DNA from: Neisseriaceae bacterium
Lineage (GTDB): Bacteria; Pseudomonadota; Gammaproteobacteria; Burkholderiales; Neisseriaceae
Assembly (NCBI GenBank): GCA_016864895.1
Contig: CP046107.1
Location: forward strand, 310,001-374,000
DNA: 64,000 bases
Reading direction: 5' to 3'
A model generated the notes under the pieces. It ran no database searches, was not told where the DNA came from, and saw only the letters and a list, made by a program, of their open reading frames with translations. This document shows positions 50,480 to 61,664 of the stretch, piece after piece; position 1 is the first letter of the stretch, and each line of letters opens with the position of its first letter. The position numbers and the translations under genes are program-made.

Positions 50480-50981
50480 ATAGAGGTAACAACAAAAAAT
50501 AGAAAGTACTTAATAAGATGAAAACCAATACTGCTAAACTGAGCACTTGATAACGTTTAGTGGTTTGGTTTATCGATTGGTTAGTTAAAAAATCCAATGC
50601 TATAGTCGTCTATTTTTCTTTACCTTTTTTTATAAAACTGAATTTATTTAATAATGATTAGCTATTATTTAAATAATATTTTTGAGAATGAGATGGCTTA
50701 TCGTTCCTGTGCTTATTGTCATCTTTTATTGTTGTATCAGTAGTTGTTTTATAGAGATATTAAAATTCACCTACTTTTCTAATCTGCTCAAAAGTATTAT
50801 GAAGAATTTCTTAACAAATACAATCGTTTGGACAGGTGTCTATTGATGTATCAATGAGATTTCATGATAATTCCATCCATCTCTTACTCACAATCAAGAC
50901 TAAATGACATTAATGAACGGCCTTGTCAGAGTTGAGCTCATATATTAAAGATAGTGGATCACACAAATTGTACATTAGGTT
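50480..50981. other. 502 bases without a recognised gene
   Basis: No protein or RNA gene seen. rbfA or infB, which often precede truB, are not here. The last part must hold the truB promoter. Confidence 0.6.
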
Positions 50982-51878
50982 ATGAATGTAATTAACGGTG
51001 TTTTTTTACTTAATAAAGCATGTAATATTTCTAGTAATAATGCATTACAACAGGTTAAAAGGCTGTTTGGTGCTCAAAAAGCGGGTCACACCGGTACATT
51101 AGATCCTTTAGCTACTGGTTTGTTACCTATCTGCTTTGGAGAAGCAACTAAGTTTGCTCAATATCTCATCGATGCAGATAAAACTTATTTAACAACCTTG
51201 AAGTTTGGAGAAGCAACTACTACAGGGGATAAGGAAGGTGAAATTATCCTGACATCCAATGTTATTTTTACAAAAAAAGATCTATTACATCATTCTAAAA
51301 AATTTATAGGGCAGATACAACAAACACCTCCTATGTTTTCCGCACTCAAACATAAAGGAATTCCTCTATACCAATATGCAAGAAAAGGTATAAGTATTGA
51401 GAGAAAAAGTAGAGTAATAGAAATATTTTCCATAGATATTATTCATTTTAACTTCCCCTACGCCACATTAAAAGTTCGTTGTAGTAAAGGTACTTATATT
51501 CGCACACTTGCTCAAGATCTAGCCAAGTCCCTTGGTTCATTTGCCTATTTAGATAGTTTATCAAGAATTCTAACCCAGAATTTTAATATTCAGAATGCCT
51601 ATAATTTTGACAATATTAAGAATTATTCACAATCAGAACTCCAATCTTTAATCCTACCAACTGACACCTTAGTAACCCAGTTTGATAAAATCAACTTAAA
51701 CATACAACAAGAAAAACAAATAAAAAACGGTCTGTTAGTGCAATATCCAATAAATTATGAGATAATGACCAACCTATCTTTGTATTCCATACAAAATGAG
51801 TTCATTGGATTGGGTGTATACATTCCCCAACTCAAATCGATTAAAGCACTCAGGTTGATGAATACATCACATAGGTAA
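50982..51878 (+). CDS. truB: tRNA pseudouridine(55) synthase TruB
   Basis: 298 residues. Converts U55 in the T-loop of tRNAs. Catalytic Asp in G-H-T-G-T-L-D-P-L-A-T-G near 39, then P-P-x-F-S-A-L-K near 113 and the late G-T-Y-I-R-T-L-A motif near 173. The next gene is rpsO, the usual order. Ribosome site is weak (TTAGGT). Confidence 0.95.
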   Translation: MNVINGVFLLNKACNISSNNALQQVKRLFGAQKAGHTGTLDPLATGLLPICFGEATKFAQYLIDADKTYLTTLKFGEATTTGDKEGEIILTSNVIFTKKDLLHHSKKFIGQIQQTPPMFSALKHKGIPLYQYARKGISIERKSRVIEIFSIDIIHFNFPYATLKVRCSKGTYIRTLAQDLAKSLGSFAYLDSLSRILTQNFNIQNAYNFDNIKNYSQSELQSLILPTDTLVTQFDKINLNIQQEKQIKNGLLVQYPINYEIMTNLSLYSIQNEFIGLGVYIPQLKSIKALRLMNTSHR

Positions 51879-51885
51879 AATTGGG

Positions 51886-51915
51886 AGTATATTGTGGTTT
51901 TTGCTACCGTATACT
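51886..51915 (+). promoter_or_regulatory. Hairpin in the rpsO leader
   Basis: Outer stem AGTATA/TATACT (51886-51891 with 51910-51915) and inner stem GTGG/CTAC (51894-51897 with 51904-51907). Lies 38 bases before the rpsO start. rpsO mRNAs are often autoregulated by S15 through leader structure; that role here is inference. Confidence 0.4.
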
Positions 51916-51952
51916 TGTCGGGCTTTGGGCTCTTATTTTCTTGGAGTAAAAT

Positions 51953-52222
51953 ATGGCTTTAACAACAGAACAAAAACAGGATATCATTAAACAATTTCAA
52001 AGAAAAGAAGGCGATACTGGATCTAGTGAAGTACAAATTGCCTTGCTAACGTTCCGTATCAATGATTTGACAGAACATTTTAAAATCAATAAAAAAGATC
52101 ATCATAGTCGTAGAGGCTTACTAAAGATGGTAAGTAAGCGCAGACGTCTGTTAAATTATATTAGAGAAACTGACGCAAATCTTTACCGCGATATAATCAC
52201 AAAATTAGGCTTGCGTAGATAA
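51953..52222 (+). CDS. rpsO: 30S ribosomal protein S15
   Basis: 89 residues, exact family length. Four-helix protein that binds the central domain of 16S. Seen: [16 protein letters not shown] and R-R-R-L-L-N-Y. Ribosome site TTGGAG. Followed by a strong hairpin and pnp. Confidence 0.98.
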   Translation: MALTTEQKQDIIKQFQRKEGDTGSSEVQIALLTFRINDLTEHFKINKKDHHSRRGLLKMVSKRRRLLNYIRETDANLYRDIITKLGLRR

Positions 52223-52231
52223 CAATTGGAA

Positions 52232-52264
52232 ATAATCGCAATTATTTTTTAATTGCGATTATTA
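52232..52264 (+). terminator. rpsO-pnp intergenic hairpin
   Basis: Perfect 14-base-pair stem (52232-52245 with 52251-52264), 5-base T loop, followed by ATTTTC. In E. coli this interval holds the rpsO terminator and an RNase III site that controls pnp; the same arrangement is likely. Confidence 0.8.
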
Positions 52265-52373
52265 TTTTCTGGGGGAACTCGCCTAACTGGAACTCTACTT
52301 TAATAAATATTGTTATAACAGTGTTTATTAATAGGGTTTTAGTCGATCCTCTCAAAAATATATAGGGAAAATT

Positions 52374-54521
52374 ATGTTTAATAAAGTAACGAAATCATTT
52401 CAATATGGGCAACATACCGTAACATTAGAGACAGGTGAAATAGCCAGACAAGCTTCTGGCAGTGTAAAAATCTCAATGGGGGATACTGTTGTTCTGGTAA
52501 CAGTGGTAGCAGATAAAGATATTAAAGAAGGACAAGATTTTTTCCCTCTGACTGTGGATTATTTTGAAAGATCGTATGCTGTAGGAAAAATACCAGGTGG
52601 TTTCTTCAAGCGTGAAGGCAAACAAAGTGAAAAAGAGATTTTAACCAGCCGTTTAATTGACCGCCCTATTCGTCCACTGTTTCCTCCTGCTTTTTATCAT
52701 GATATTCAGATTGTTGCTACGGTTCTTTCGTGTGATCCAGAAATAGACTCAGATATCCCCGCTATTTTGGGTGCTTCTGCAGCTTTAACTTTATCTGGAG
52801 TACCTTTTGCAGGTCCGATTGGTGCTGCTCGTATAGGCTATTTAGATGGAGAATACATTTTAAATCCTACCCATTCTCAACTAAAGAATTCAGATTTAGA
52901 CTTAGTTGTTGCTGGCACCAAAAAAGCTGTACTTATGGTTGAGTCTGAAGCGAATGAATTATCAGAAGAAATTATGCTTGGTTCAGTTATATATGGGCAT
53001 GAACAAATGCAAAAAGCTATTCAGGCTATTACAGAATTTGCCAATGAGGTTAATCCAGTTCTTTGGAGTTGGCAAGAACCAGAACCAAATCTCGAGCTAA
53101 TTCGCAAAGTTAAAGAAATCGCTGAAGATGAGATTAAACAAGCATTCAAAATAAAAGAAAAACAAGATCGTACAGTAAAATTAAATGAGATATGGCAAAA
53201 AATACAGGCCACTTTAATTAATGAAGATTTAGATGTACTACAACAAAATGAGGTTAAATCAATTTTTAAAAAAATTGAGTCTGAAGTTGTAAGAGGACAA
53301 ATTTTAGCGGGAGAACCTCGTATTGATGGTAGAGACACTAGAACGGTGAGACCGATAAATATTCAAACTAACATTTTACCAAGAACTCATGGTTCTGCTT
53401 TATTTACTAGAGGTGAAACACAAGCGATTGTAGTAACAACTTTGGGTACTCAAAAAGATGAGCAACTTATTGATTCCTTAAATGGTGAATATTCGGATAG
53501 GTTTATGTTACATTATAACTTCCCCCCTTATTCTACCGGAGAAGTGGGTAGAATGAGTGCACCAAAAAGACGTGAAATAGGACATGGTCGTTTAGCCAAA
53601 AGAGCATTAATAGCAGTATTACCAAAGCAAGAAGATTTTAATTATACTATTCGCGTGGTCTCTGAAATAACTGAATCAAATGGATCTAGCTCTATGGCAT
53701 CCGTTTGTGGTGGTTGCCTATCAATGCTTTCCGCAGGTATTCCACTTAAAAGACATGTAGCTGGTATTGCAATGGGACTAATATTGGAGGGAAATAAGTT
53801 TGCCGTTCTTACTGATATTTTGGGTGATGAAGATCATTTAGGAGACATGGATTTTAAAGTTGCAGGAAGTTCTAAGGGTATTACTGCATTGCAGATGGAT
53901 ATAAAAATTCAAGGTATTACTAAAGAAATCATGCAGATTGCTTTACAACAAGCTAAAGAAGGACGTATGCATATTTTGAACCTAATGCAAAATGCCATTA
54001 GTGGAGAACAAAATTTATCTGAATATGCCCCACGATTATATAGCATGCAGATCAATACAGATAAAATCAAAGATGTCATTGGCAAAGGTGGTGAAACAAT
54101 TAGAGGAATCATCAAAGATACTAATACAGAAATCAATATTTCTGATGATGGGATTATTGTCATTGCTGCTAGCACACAAGAAGAAGCTGATGCAGCTAAA
54201 GCTCGTATTGAAGAGTTGACCACAGAAGTTGAGGTTAACCAAATTTATGATGGCACAGTACTCAAATTGTTAGATAACAATATTGGTGCAATTGTATCCA
54301 TTTTACCTGGTAAGGATGGCTTAGTTCATGTCAGCCAAATAGCTCACGAACGTGTAAAAAATGTGAGTGATTATTTAAAAGTCAATGAAAAAGTTACAGT
54401 CAAAGTTTTAGACATGGATGATAGAGGTAGGATTAAACTATCTATTAAAGCTCTTTTACCTAAACCAGAAGAAAATAATAGTCATAACAATTCAGATAAA
54501 GAAACAAATAATAATATTTAA
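52374..54521 (+). CDS. pnp: Polyribonucleotide nucleotidyltransferase (PNPase)
   Basis: 715 residues. Two RNase PH domains, linker helices about 240-310, KH domain about 555-615 (I-G-K-G-G-E-T-I-R near 570), S1 domain about 620-690. Phosphorolytic 3'-5' RNA decay, degradosome member. Normal length with an Asn-rich end. Classic rpsO-pnp order. Confidence 0.97.
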   Translation: MFNKVTKSFQYGQHTVTLETGEIARQASGSVKISMGDTVVLVTVVADKDIKEGQDFFPLTVDYFERSYAVGKIPGGFFKREGKQSEKEILTSRLIDRPIRPLFPPAFYHDIQIVATVLSCDPEIDSDIPAILGASAALTLSGVPFAGPIGAARIGYLDGEYILNPTHSQLKNSDLDLVVAGTKKAVLMVESEANELSEEIMLGSVIYGHEQMQKAIQAITEFANEVNPVLWSWQEPEPNLELIRKVKEIAEDEIKQAFKIKEKQDRTVKLNEIWQKIQATLINEDLDVLQQNEVKSIFKKIESEVVRGQILAGEPRIDGRDTRTVRPINIQTNILPRTHGSALFTRGETQAIVVTTLGTQKDEQLIDSLNGEYSDRFMLHYNFPPYSTGEVGRMSAPKRREIGHGRLAKRALIAVLPKQEDFNYTIRVVSEITESNGSSSMASVCGGCLSMLSAGIPLKRHVAGIAMGLILEGNKFAVLTDILGDEDHLGDMDFKVAGSSKGITALQMDIKIQGITKEIMQIALQQAKEGRMHILNLMQNAISGEQNLSEYAPRLYSMQINTDKIKDVIGKGGETIRGIIKDTNTEINISDDGIIVIAASTQEEADAAKARIEELTTEVEVNQIYDGTVLKLLDNNIGAIVSILPGKDGLVHVSQIAHERVKNVSDYLKVNEKVTVKVLDMDDRGRIKLSIKALLPKPEENNSHNNSDKETNNNI

Positions 54522-54554
54522 TCAATTTCTTGTATATTATTCAAGTTGTTTAAT

Positions 54555-54588
54555 CGTCATTAACTTAATAGTTAATGACGGTTTTTTT
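54555..54588 (+). terminator. pnp terminator
   Basis: Perfect 10-base-pair stem (54555-54564 with 54571-54580), 6-base loop, then GTTTTTTT. Classic intrinsic terminator 33 bases after the stop. Confidence 0.95.
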
Positions 54589-54976
54589 CTAAAAACTTAA
54601 ATATCCAATTAATATTTCCAGTATAATAATACTGTTTTTTTAAGCCTACTACAATTTTTCTAATTAAATTATCTCTGTTTTGTCTTAGAAACACTGAGAT
54701 ATAAATTTATATGACTATGAATTAATTTCAACTTATTGAAAGAATTGATATAAAATTACTTCTAATGGTAACCTTTAGATGGCTCTTTCCCTGTTAAGGT
54801 ATCAGATGATACTTCCACACTTACATTTTTCCGATAATGGCTAGATAATTTGGATAAAAATAAATAACTATCATCTAAACACAATATCATTTATACTCTG
54901 CCTTGATAGGCTAAAAGGATATCGATTATGTTTCTTATCTTGATCAAAATCAACTGCAAAGAGAAGGATCTAGACT
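54589..54976. other. 388 bases without a gene
   Basis: AT-rich spacer between the pnp terminator and the unrecognised 396-residue gene. It contains a short inverted repeat near 54803 (GTATCA-GA-TGATAC). Otherwise nothing recognised. Confidence 0.6.
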
Positions 54977-56167
54977 GTGTCTTATTTTAATGGAAATCAA
55001 CTACAAAGAAATACTTGGCGTTGCTCTCTCAATTTAGAGGAATATTTTAAGCATTTAATTCGTGGATTTTACTATCAAGAGCACGAATATGTTGTAACTT
55101 GGTATGACAATCGCCTTTTGCAAAAAAGCTCTGACACACTTGTTGAAGTCACTTTTATTAACTTAACCAAACCTGATTATATAAGTAAAACAACTGGCGC
55201 ACCAAGCCAAAGCTTTGTTGTTATTGCATTGCCTGTTAAATACCTACATAAAGTTCCATTCGGAAGCATTTGGAAAGGGGGTAAATCAAAGCAAAAATTC
55301 AAATTTAAAAAATATAAGGTGACATTTTCAAAAAGTGAGGGCTTATCTTATATACCTCTTTGGAGAGCTCAAACATCGCACCCATTTGAAGCAGGTAAAT
55401 ATGTTCATCCTTCTTACTTAGAAAAATTTAAAAAAGATGGGAATAATTTACTTGTTATCAGACCAAAAAATATCAATAAATCCTACATTATTCACCCACT
55501 ACACTTTTTTATAGCTCACTATGGTAATTCCAGTGCGTTACAACACATCTTAATTACATATACATGGGATGAAGTTGAGGGAATCTTAAAACTCAATGAG
55601 CTTTCTGAAGAGAAAAAGGTATCCATACCAAACAACTTCACTACACAAGATGTAGTGTTTCTATATCACTTGAAATACGATAAATACACAAATATGATAG
55701 TGAAAGATATGATGACAAATATTGTTCATTCAAAAGGTGAACAACTCCCTAACTATTGTATTCCTTGCTGGCACGACCAACCTATTGTACTTTCATTCTA
55801 TGGTATTCCTTTGGGTAACTCTGTGCTTTGTAGCCAAATTACAGGGATTAGTGAGCCACAAGGTGAACTTATCAAATATTCAGTTCAATCACAAAGTGAA
55901 TTTGCCAATTATCCGATGGCACACTCGAAAGAAAATGATAAGCAGAATGATAGTGAACAGTATAATATTGAAGAATATGAATGGGAACTTGAGAAACTAG
56001 TTATAGAATTAAGTGAGGTGAGTAATCTTATTAGGAAGTATGATAATAACCATTTGAAATTACTAGGTAAAAAACGGAAAATTAATTGTATATATTCCAA
56101 AAAAGATGGTCACATGTCATTATTTAGGCATGTAAAAGCTAAAATGATTAAGGACAATTGGGTTTGA
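54977..56167 (+). CDS. Uncharacterised 396-residue protein
   Basis: GTG start with AAGGA 9 bases upstream. No signal peptide or membrane segment. The N-terminal half is beta-rich and basic. Near residues 172-196 a segment reads I-H-P-L-H-F-F-I-A-H-Y-G-N-S-S-A-L, and near 225-240 Q-D-V-V-F-L-Y-H-L-K-Y-D. A P-x-x-F-F-x-x-x-Y-x-x-S-S-x-L pattern occurs in TnsE-like transposition proteins and relatives, but this is a faint resemblance. The end is acidic then strongly basic (K-K-R-K-I). It stands alone, flanked by non-coding sequence. Function unknown. Confidence 0.65.
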   Translation: MSYFNGNQLQRNTWRCSLNLEEYFKHLIRGFYYQEHEYVVTWYDNRLLQKSSDTLVEVTFINLTKPDYISKTTGAPSQSFVVIALPVKYLHKVPFGSIWKGGKSKQKFKFKKYKVTFSKSEGLSYIPLWRAQTSHPFEAGKYVHPSYLEKFKKDGNNLLVIRPKNINKSYIIHPLHFFIAHYGNSSALQHILITYTWDEVEGILKLNELSEEKKVSIPNNFTTQDVVFLYHLKYDKYTNMIVKDMMTNIVHSKGEQLPNYCIPCWHDQPIVLSFYGIPLGNSVLCSQITGISEPQGELIKYSVQSQSEFANYPMAHSKENDKQNDSEQYNIEEYEWELEKLVIELSEVSNLIRKYDNNHLKLLGKKRKINCIYSKKDGHMSLFRHVKAKMIKDNWV

Positions 56168-56947
56168 TTTAATTTAAAACAGAATTAAAAAATTATTGGA
56201 GTTCATACAAATAATATAAGATTTTGATAAAACACGTTACATAGTATAAAGAACAGAATGGTGAAGTAAAAATGAAAATTTAACCCTAATGTTTTACATC
56301 AAATAAAGCTCCTCATAATTTGTTAGATAAATTAACCAAATTTTGTAGGTATCAGCTTTGAAACATTTGATAATAATTTGGATCTATTTCTCAGTTTTAC
56401 CAAACATTTTTGATTAGGGGGAGGATTTTGTCGTCCAAAAGTTATCACCATCACCGTCTCAAAGCGAAAAATTCTCATTAAAACAGCATTACCCAATATC
56501 CCAAATGGTAGAGAAACTTTACCACGTCTAATGTCTATTTTTTATCTAATTGCAAGATCTGCTATGTAAAAGAAATAATTAGGTCTATTGGTATCACCTG
56601 AGTAGAGGATACTCTTTGTATATGAATTGGAAGTCAGCCTATCATCTTAGATAGGAAGTTTGCCGAACATTCTAAATGAAGTACATGTGGCCAAACTATA
56701 GAGATAGAACAACATATCTAGGTATAGTTTCTGCTTTTAAATAGGTGATTAGATTAATATAACTAGTAATAATTTATTTTTCTTATGGTAATAGGGACTA
56801 AATTTGGTCTATTAAACATGAAATACGTTAAAATCTGCTATATTACTATTATTCATTTAAATATATACTCTGAGTTATATTAGAGAAGTTATCACTTAAA
56901 CTATAATAATATTTTGCGATATTTTAAATTAATATGAGGTCTTAAAG
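56168..56947. other. 780 bases without a recognised gene
   Basis: Stops in all frames. A G/C-richer patch near 56410-56530 looks like decayed coding sequence, but no family can be named. The last part should carry the promoter of the amidotransferase gene. Confidence 0.55.
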
Positions 56948-57790
56948 ATGTGTCAATTATTGGGAATGAATTGCAATACACCCACTGATATTGTATTTTC
57001 TTTTCAAGGATTTAGAAAAAGAGGTGGGCTAACTGATACACATAACGATGGTTTTGGTATTGCCTTTTTCGAAGAAAAAGGTGTGCGTTTATTCCATGAT
57101 GACCACGCTTGCTCAACTTCACCTATCGCTGAGCTAATAAAAGACTATCCTATTCGATCTATGAATGTTATTTCACACATCAGGAAAGCTACTCAAGGGA
57201 AAAGTTCTTTAGTCAATACACATCCCTTTACAAGAGAAATATGGGGAGAGTACTGGGTGTTTGCTCATAATGGACAAATCAAAGATTTTGAACATAAGCA
57301 TGGACATTATTTTAATCCTGTAGGAGATTCTGACTCAGAGCAAATTTTCTGCTATTTTCTGGAAATATTAAAACATAAGTTTGGAAATAAAAAACCCACT
57401 AGAGAACAAATTTTTGATCTCCTATCTGATTTAACTAATCAAATCAGGAAAAACAGCCTAGTTAATTATCTAATTTCTAATGGGGATTGGATGCTCGCCT
57501 ATTGTGATAGCTTATTATTTTATAAAATTCGTCAATCTCCTTTTGGAGAAGCTAAACTCCTAGATGAAGATCTCAATATAGATTTTTCTAGAGTAACCAC
57601 ACCAAATGACAAAGTAGCAGTCATTGCTACTTTGCCATTAACCATTAATGAGGAGTGGCAACAATTGGCTAGAAATGAATTGGTTATGTTCCAAGATGGT
57701 GATATTGTATTACGTAAAAAACCGGAGCCACCCTACTACTACAGTATTGAAGACGGCATAAAACTAGCAAAGTTATTCTCTGCTGGATAA
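56948..57790 (+). CDS. Class II glutamine amidotransferase (YafJ-like)
   Basis: 280 residues. Begins M-C-Q-L-L-G; removal of Met exposes the N-terminal nucleophile Cys2 as in all Ntn glutaminases. Seen: H-I-R-K-A-T-Q-G near 79, F-A-H-N-G-Q-I near 108 and G-D-S-D-S-E near 130. Stand-alone YafJ-type enzyme with no synthase domain; the physiological substrate is unknown. Ribosome site GAGGT. Confidence 0.9.
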   Translation: MCQLLGMNCNTPTDIVFSFQGFRKRGGLTDTHNDGFGIAFFEEKGVRLFHDDHACSTSPIAELIKDYPIRSMNVISHIRKATQGKSSLVNTHPFTREIWGEYWVFAHNGQIKDFEHKHGHYFNPVGDSDSEQIFCYFLEILKHKFGNKKPTREQIFDLLSDLTNQIRKNSLVNYLISNGDWMLAYCDSLLFYKIRQSPFGEAKLLDEDLNIDFSRVTTPNDKVAVIATLPLTINEEWQQLARNELVMFQDGDIVLRKKPEPPYYYSIEDGIKLAKLFSAG

Positions 57791-57823
57791 TCACTCAAGT
57801 ACACTGTTACCACTTGTTTCACC

Positions 57824-58651
57824 CTAATTTTTATTAAGATTGTTCATATTAGCATTTTCATTTTTTTTTGTCGAAAATCTAGATTTCCCCTTACTAATAT
57901 GAGTAATGGCAGTATTTATTCTTGTTTGATTATTAGGATGAGATGAAAAATATGCTAATGATCCAGAAGGTGATCCACTACCATAAAGCTTTTGGACTTT
58001 TTCTAACATTGTTACTATCGCATAGGGATTAAGGTTATGACGTTGCAACATATATATTGCATATTCATCTGCTTCTAGCTCCTGTCGTTGGGAGTATTGC
58101 CCATTAGTTAACCCCATAATAATATCTTGAAAAGCTGTCGAGTTCATAATACTTGATTTTGAAGATAAACGACCTGCTTGTAAACCAATATATAACATAT
58201 TCATCGTCTTAAATCGATTTTTAGCATGTTTTAACACTATATGTCCCATTTCATGGCCTATCACAGCAGCTAATTCTTCATCTGTAAATTTATCTAACTG
58301 AGCAGAATGAATACGAATACAACCATTAGGAAGTGCAAAAGCATTAAAACTTTTGGATCGATAAACTTTAAAATTGACTGGTTGATCCACCAAACTTTGA
58401 TCTAACATCCTTACAATTCTACGGATTCTAATAGTTTCAGGAGCAGAATTAGGCAAAACAACATTCTTCCTATCCAGTTGCTCACAAGCATCACTACTCA
58501 TAGCAATGATGTCCTGATCCGTTACGGACATAACACCGATAGCAGAAAGACCTAATTGAGCTGTAGTATAAGGATCAATACCAGAACAACCTGATGTAAG
58601 TAAAGTACCGGAAACCATCAGAATTAAAAGAGATTTTTTTATCTTTTTCAT
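57824..58651 (-). CDS. M48 family metalloprotease lipoprotein (LoiP/YggG-like)
   Basis: 275 residues. Lipobox L-T-S-G-C puts the lipid cysteine at residue 22. Zinc motif H133-E-M-G-H137 and the third ligand in E-L-E-A-D-E-Y-A near 183-190. Envelope protease of the LoiP group. It is convergent with the amidotransferase gene. Confidence 0.9.
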   Translation of the reverse strand: MKKIKKSLLILMVSGTLLTSGCSGIDPYTTAQLGLSAIGVMSVTDQDIIAMSSDACEQLDRKNVVLPNSAPETIRIRRIVRMLDQSLVDQPVNFKVYRSKSFNAFALPNGCIRIHSAQLDKFTDEELAAVIGHEMGHIVLKHAKNRFKTMNMLYIGLQAGRLSSKSSIMNSTAFQDIIMGLTNGQYSQRQELEADEYAIYMLQRHNLNPYAIVTMLEKVQKLYGSGSPSGSLAYFSSHPNNQTRINTAITHISKGKSRFSTKKNENANMNNLNKN

Positions 58652-59203
58652 GATCTACCCCCCCATTTAAAAAGCTCACTACCCCAATGAAAAAAAATAG
58701 AACACAAGTTCCAATTAAAAATTTAACATGAATTAAAGATAAGTAGGAATTTCTCTATCGATCTACTCTTTAACAACCAATAAAACTTATAAGGTATAAA
58801 AGTTTTATGTCAAGTTCATTTATAGTTACCATCATTATACTGATGACCCAACTCATTACTTATAATGAATAAATTTTATATATTTTCTAAGTTGATACTT
58901 GTTACTACTATCAACATCCGCTGCTCTCATGCTATCATTTAGCATATATTCCTGTAAAGTATTATTAAATGATGTTTTAGTCTTGTATATATGCTCTATA
59001 TTATTTTTATTTATTTTTTTATCTGTCATAGTTAAACATAAAATTAATCGCATGATATTGATCATAATTGGGATAGTTGAATACGTTGTACAACATTAAG
59101 AGAATTTCAGTATTTTATAAACAGTACTCTTTTTACTATTTCCCTTGAAAAAATCAAACATAGAGATTAGTATTATTCCTTTTTAAATTATTTGGTAAAG
59201 TAT
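58652..59203. other. 552 bases without a firm gene
   Basis: AT-rich. Overlapping short frames exist on both strands at 58856-59099, but neither has a ribosome site or recognisable product. The right end must hold the leuB promoter. Confidence 0.55.
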
Positions 59204-60283
59204 ATGACTCATCAATTATTAATTATTCCTGGTGATGGTATTGGGTCTGAGATTATAGCTGAGGCTGTAAAAATTATAGATTTAATTATCAAAGAAGGAG
59301 CCAATATTCGATATGAATATGGCCTGTTAGGTGGAAAGGCTTATGAAAAATATGGTCATCCTTACCCCAAAGAAACACAACAACAAAGTCAGAATGCAGA
59401 TGCAATATTACTTGGTGCCGTTGGCCATCCTAAATATGATAAATTAGAACGTCCTTTGCGACCAGAAAGAGGTCTATTAGCCATTCGCAAGGATCTGAAT
59501 TTATTTGCCAATCTTCGTCCTGCAATTTTACATTCAGAACTAGTTAATGCTTCCACCTTAAAGAAAGAATATGTAGATAACTTAGATATATTAATTGTAC
59601 GAGAATTGACAGGTGATATCTATTTCGGTAAGCCTCGTGGTATCCATATTAATAATAATGGAGAAGAAGAAGGCATTAATACCATGTGCTATAATGCTAA
59701 AGAAATTAGACGTATTGCTCATGTTGCTTTTCAAGCTGCCCAGAAAAGAAATAAAAAGTTATGTTCTATTGATAAAGCCAATGTGCTGGAAACCACTGAA
59801 TTGTGGCGAAAAATTTTTACTGAGATTCGACAACAATATCCCGAAGTTGAGTTAAGTCACATGTACGTTGATAATGCTGCAATGCAATTAGTTAGAGAGC
59901 CCAAACAATTTGATGTCATTGCTACTGGAAATATTTTTGGTGACATTTTATCTGACCTAGCATCCATGTTAACAGGTTCAATTGGAATGCTTCCCTCTGC
60001 CTCACTTAATGAAACAGGCAAAGGACTCTATGAACCGGCTCATGGTTCTGCACCAGATATTGCAGGTGAAAATAAAGCCAACCCTCTCGCTACTATTCTT
60101 TCACTGGCCATGTTATTTCGATACAGTCTCAATGATGAAAAAACGGCCAGCCGAATTGAAAAAGCAATCGATACTGTTCTTGTGAAAGGCTATCGAACTA
60201 TTGATATTATGGAGTCTGGTAAAAAACAAGTTTCGTGTAGCGAGATGGGTGATGCTGTCGCTCAAGCAATGCAAGAAATATAA
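59204..60283 (+). CDS. leuB: 3-isopropylmalate dehydrogenase
   Basis: 359 residues from the ATG at 59204 (the frame opens four codons earlier at a TTG). NAD-dependent step of leucine synthesis. Seen: [10 protein letters not shown] near the start, [10 protein letters not shown] near 137, D-K-A-N-V-L near 190 and [10 protein letters not shown] near 260. leuC and leuD are not adjacent. Confidence 0.95.
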   Translation: MTHQLLIIPGDGIGSEIIAEAVKIIDLIIKEGANIRYEYGLLGGKAYEKYGHPYPKETQQQSQNADAILLGAVGHPKYDKLERPLRPERGLLAIRKDLNLFANLRPAILHSELVNASTLKKEYVDNLDILIVRELTGDIYFGKPRGIHINNNGEEEGINTMCYNAKEIRRIAHVAFQAAQKRNKKLCSIDKANVLETTELWRKIFTEIRQQYPEVELSHMYVDNAAMQLVREPKQFDVIATGNIFGDILSDLASMLTGSIGMLPSASLNETGKGLYEPAHGSAPDIAGENKANPLATILSLAMLFRYSLNDEKTASRIEKAIDTVLVKGYRTIDIMESGKKQVSCSEMGDAVAQAMQEI

Positions 60284-60364
60284 AATTCAAGACTTATTAT
60301 TCAAAATAAATTAGTTACATTGTGTTATGATCAGCTACGAATCTTAAACTAAATAAGAAGTCCT

Positions 60365-61339
60365 ATGTGCGAAACTATTGATTACTTCCAATATGAGAAT
60401 CAACAAGATCTCAATAAAGTAAATAAAATTATTCAAAAACAGGTATTATCTGATGTTGTTCTAATTAATCAAATTGGAAATTATATTATTACATCAGGTG
60501 GTAAACGTTTAAGACCAATTACGGTTATTTTAGCAGGTAAAGTTTTAAATTCTAGTAATGATATACTCTATCAACAAGCCGCCATGATAGAATTTATCCA
60601 TACTTCCACTTTACTACATGATGATGTGGTAGATGAAAGTGATTTACGACGCGGAAAGAAAACTGCTAATAGAGTATTTGGTAATGCAGCAGCAGTTTTG
60701 GTAGGAGATTTTTTATACACCCGTGCCTTTCAGCTTATGGTATCTGCTAATAATATGAAGATAATGGAAGTAATGTCAGCAGCAACCAATGTTATTGCAA
60801 CTGGTGAAGTCATGCAATTAATCAATATTGGTAATACTACTATTACGCAGGATCAATACTTACAAGTCATCGAAAAAAAGACAGCCAAGCTTTTTGAAGC
60901 AGCTGCTCAAATTGGAGGAATTTTAGGAAATGCCAATCCTAATGAAGAAAAATCCTTAAGCACTTTTGGTAAGTATATGGGGTTGATATTTCAAATTGTA
61001 GATGATATTCTGGACTACTCTGGAACTATTGAAACTATCGGTAAAAATGTGGGAGATGATTTGTCTGAAGGCAAACCAACACTGCCCCTAATTTATTTAT
61101 TACATCATGGTAGTAGTAACGTGAAAAAATCAGTTATTCATGCATTAGAAAATGCAAACAGCTCTAGTTTTGAAGAAATTCATTATTATATTACTAATTC
61201 CTCTGCTTTAGAGTATTGTTATGAAGAGGCCGAAAAATTAGCCAAGTTAGCACAAAAGTCATTAGAGTCTCTTCCACAGAACAGATATACTGATACTTTA
61301 TCCAAACTCGTAAAAGATTCTGTCAAACGAGCTAGTTAA
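60365..61339 (+). CDS. ispB: Octaprenyl diphosphate synthase
   Basis: 324 residues. trans-Polyprenyl synthase that makes the ubiquinone side chain. First aspartate motif D86-D-V-V-D90, then L-R-R-G-K; second motif D-D-I-L-D near 217; G-G-K-R-L-R-P near 45. It links functionally to ubiB in this window. The chain length cannot be proven by eye. Confidence 0.92.
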   Translation: MCETIDYFQYENQQDLNKVNKIIQKQVLSDVVLINQIGNYIITSGGKRLRPITVILAGKVLNSSNDILYQQAAMIEFIHTSTLLHDDVVDESDLRRGKKTANRVFGNAAAVLVGDFLYTRAFQLMVSANNMKIMEVMSAATNVIATGEVMQLINIGNTTITQDQYLQVIEKKTAKLFEAAAQIGGILGNANPNEEKSLSTFGKYMGLIFQIVDDILDYSGTIETIGKNVGDDLSEGKPTLPLIYLLHHGSSNVKKSVIHALENANSSSFEEIHYYITNSSALEYCYEEAEKLAKLAQKSLESLPQNRYTDTLSKLVKDSVKRAS

Positions 61340-61347
61340 AAATGTGT

Positions 61348-61422
61348 CTCGCCGTAGTTCAATGGATAGAACGTATGCCTCCTAAGCGTAAAATACAGGT
61401 TCGATTCCTGTCGGCGGGACCA
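61348..61422 (+). tRNA. tRNA-Arg (CCT)
   Basis: 75 bases with encoded CCA. Anticodon loop CTCCTAA gives CCT. D stem GTTC/GAAC and T arm with TTCGATT are normal; one G-U in the acceptor stem and one in the anticodon stem. Confidence 0.95.
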
Positions 61423-61640
61423 ATTTTTGGTTCTTTACTTATAGAATACTTACATTCCACCATAACTTAGTAATAAAATGTATACATTCGGTCTTTTTTG
61501 TTGACTTAAATCAATCTGTAATATATCTTTTAAGCTAACGATATTATTTAATGTGCCCAGTAATAAACTGAATCTAATAAAATATGATATTTACTCAGTA
61601 CTCTGAGAAATATTCGGTGCTTGTGCTACAGTACGAGGAA

Positions 61641-61664
61641 ATGCTACAGTGTATCGGTGTATGA
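61641..61664 (+). CDS. 7-codon upstream ORF coupled to the GH16 gene
   Basis: ATG at 61641 with GAGGAA directly upstream, reading M-L-Q-C-I-G-V then TGA. The stop overlaps the GH16 ATG as ATGA. The GH16 ATG itself lacks a close ribosome site, so translation may reach it by re-initiation. Confidence 0.35.
   Translation: MLQCIGV

Noticed and set aside
55722..56000. 92-codon frame within the 396-residue gene
   Set aside because: Shifted-frame shadow with no ribosome site.
58856..59099. Overlapping 69- and 66-codon frames on opposite strands
   Set aside because: No ribosome site and no recognisable product; they are mutual shadows in AT-rich sequence.
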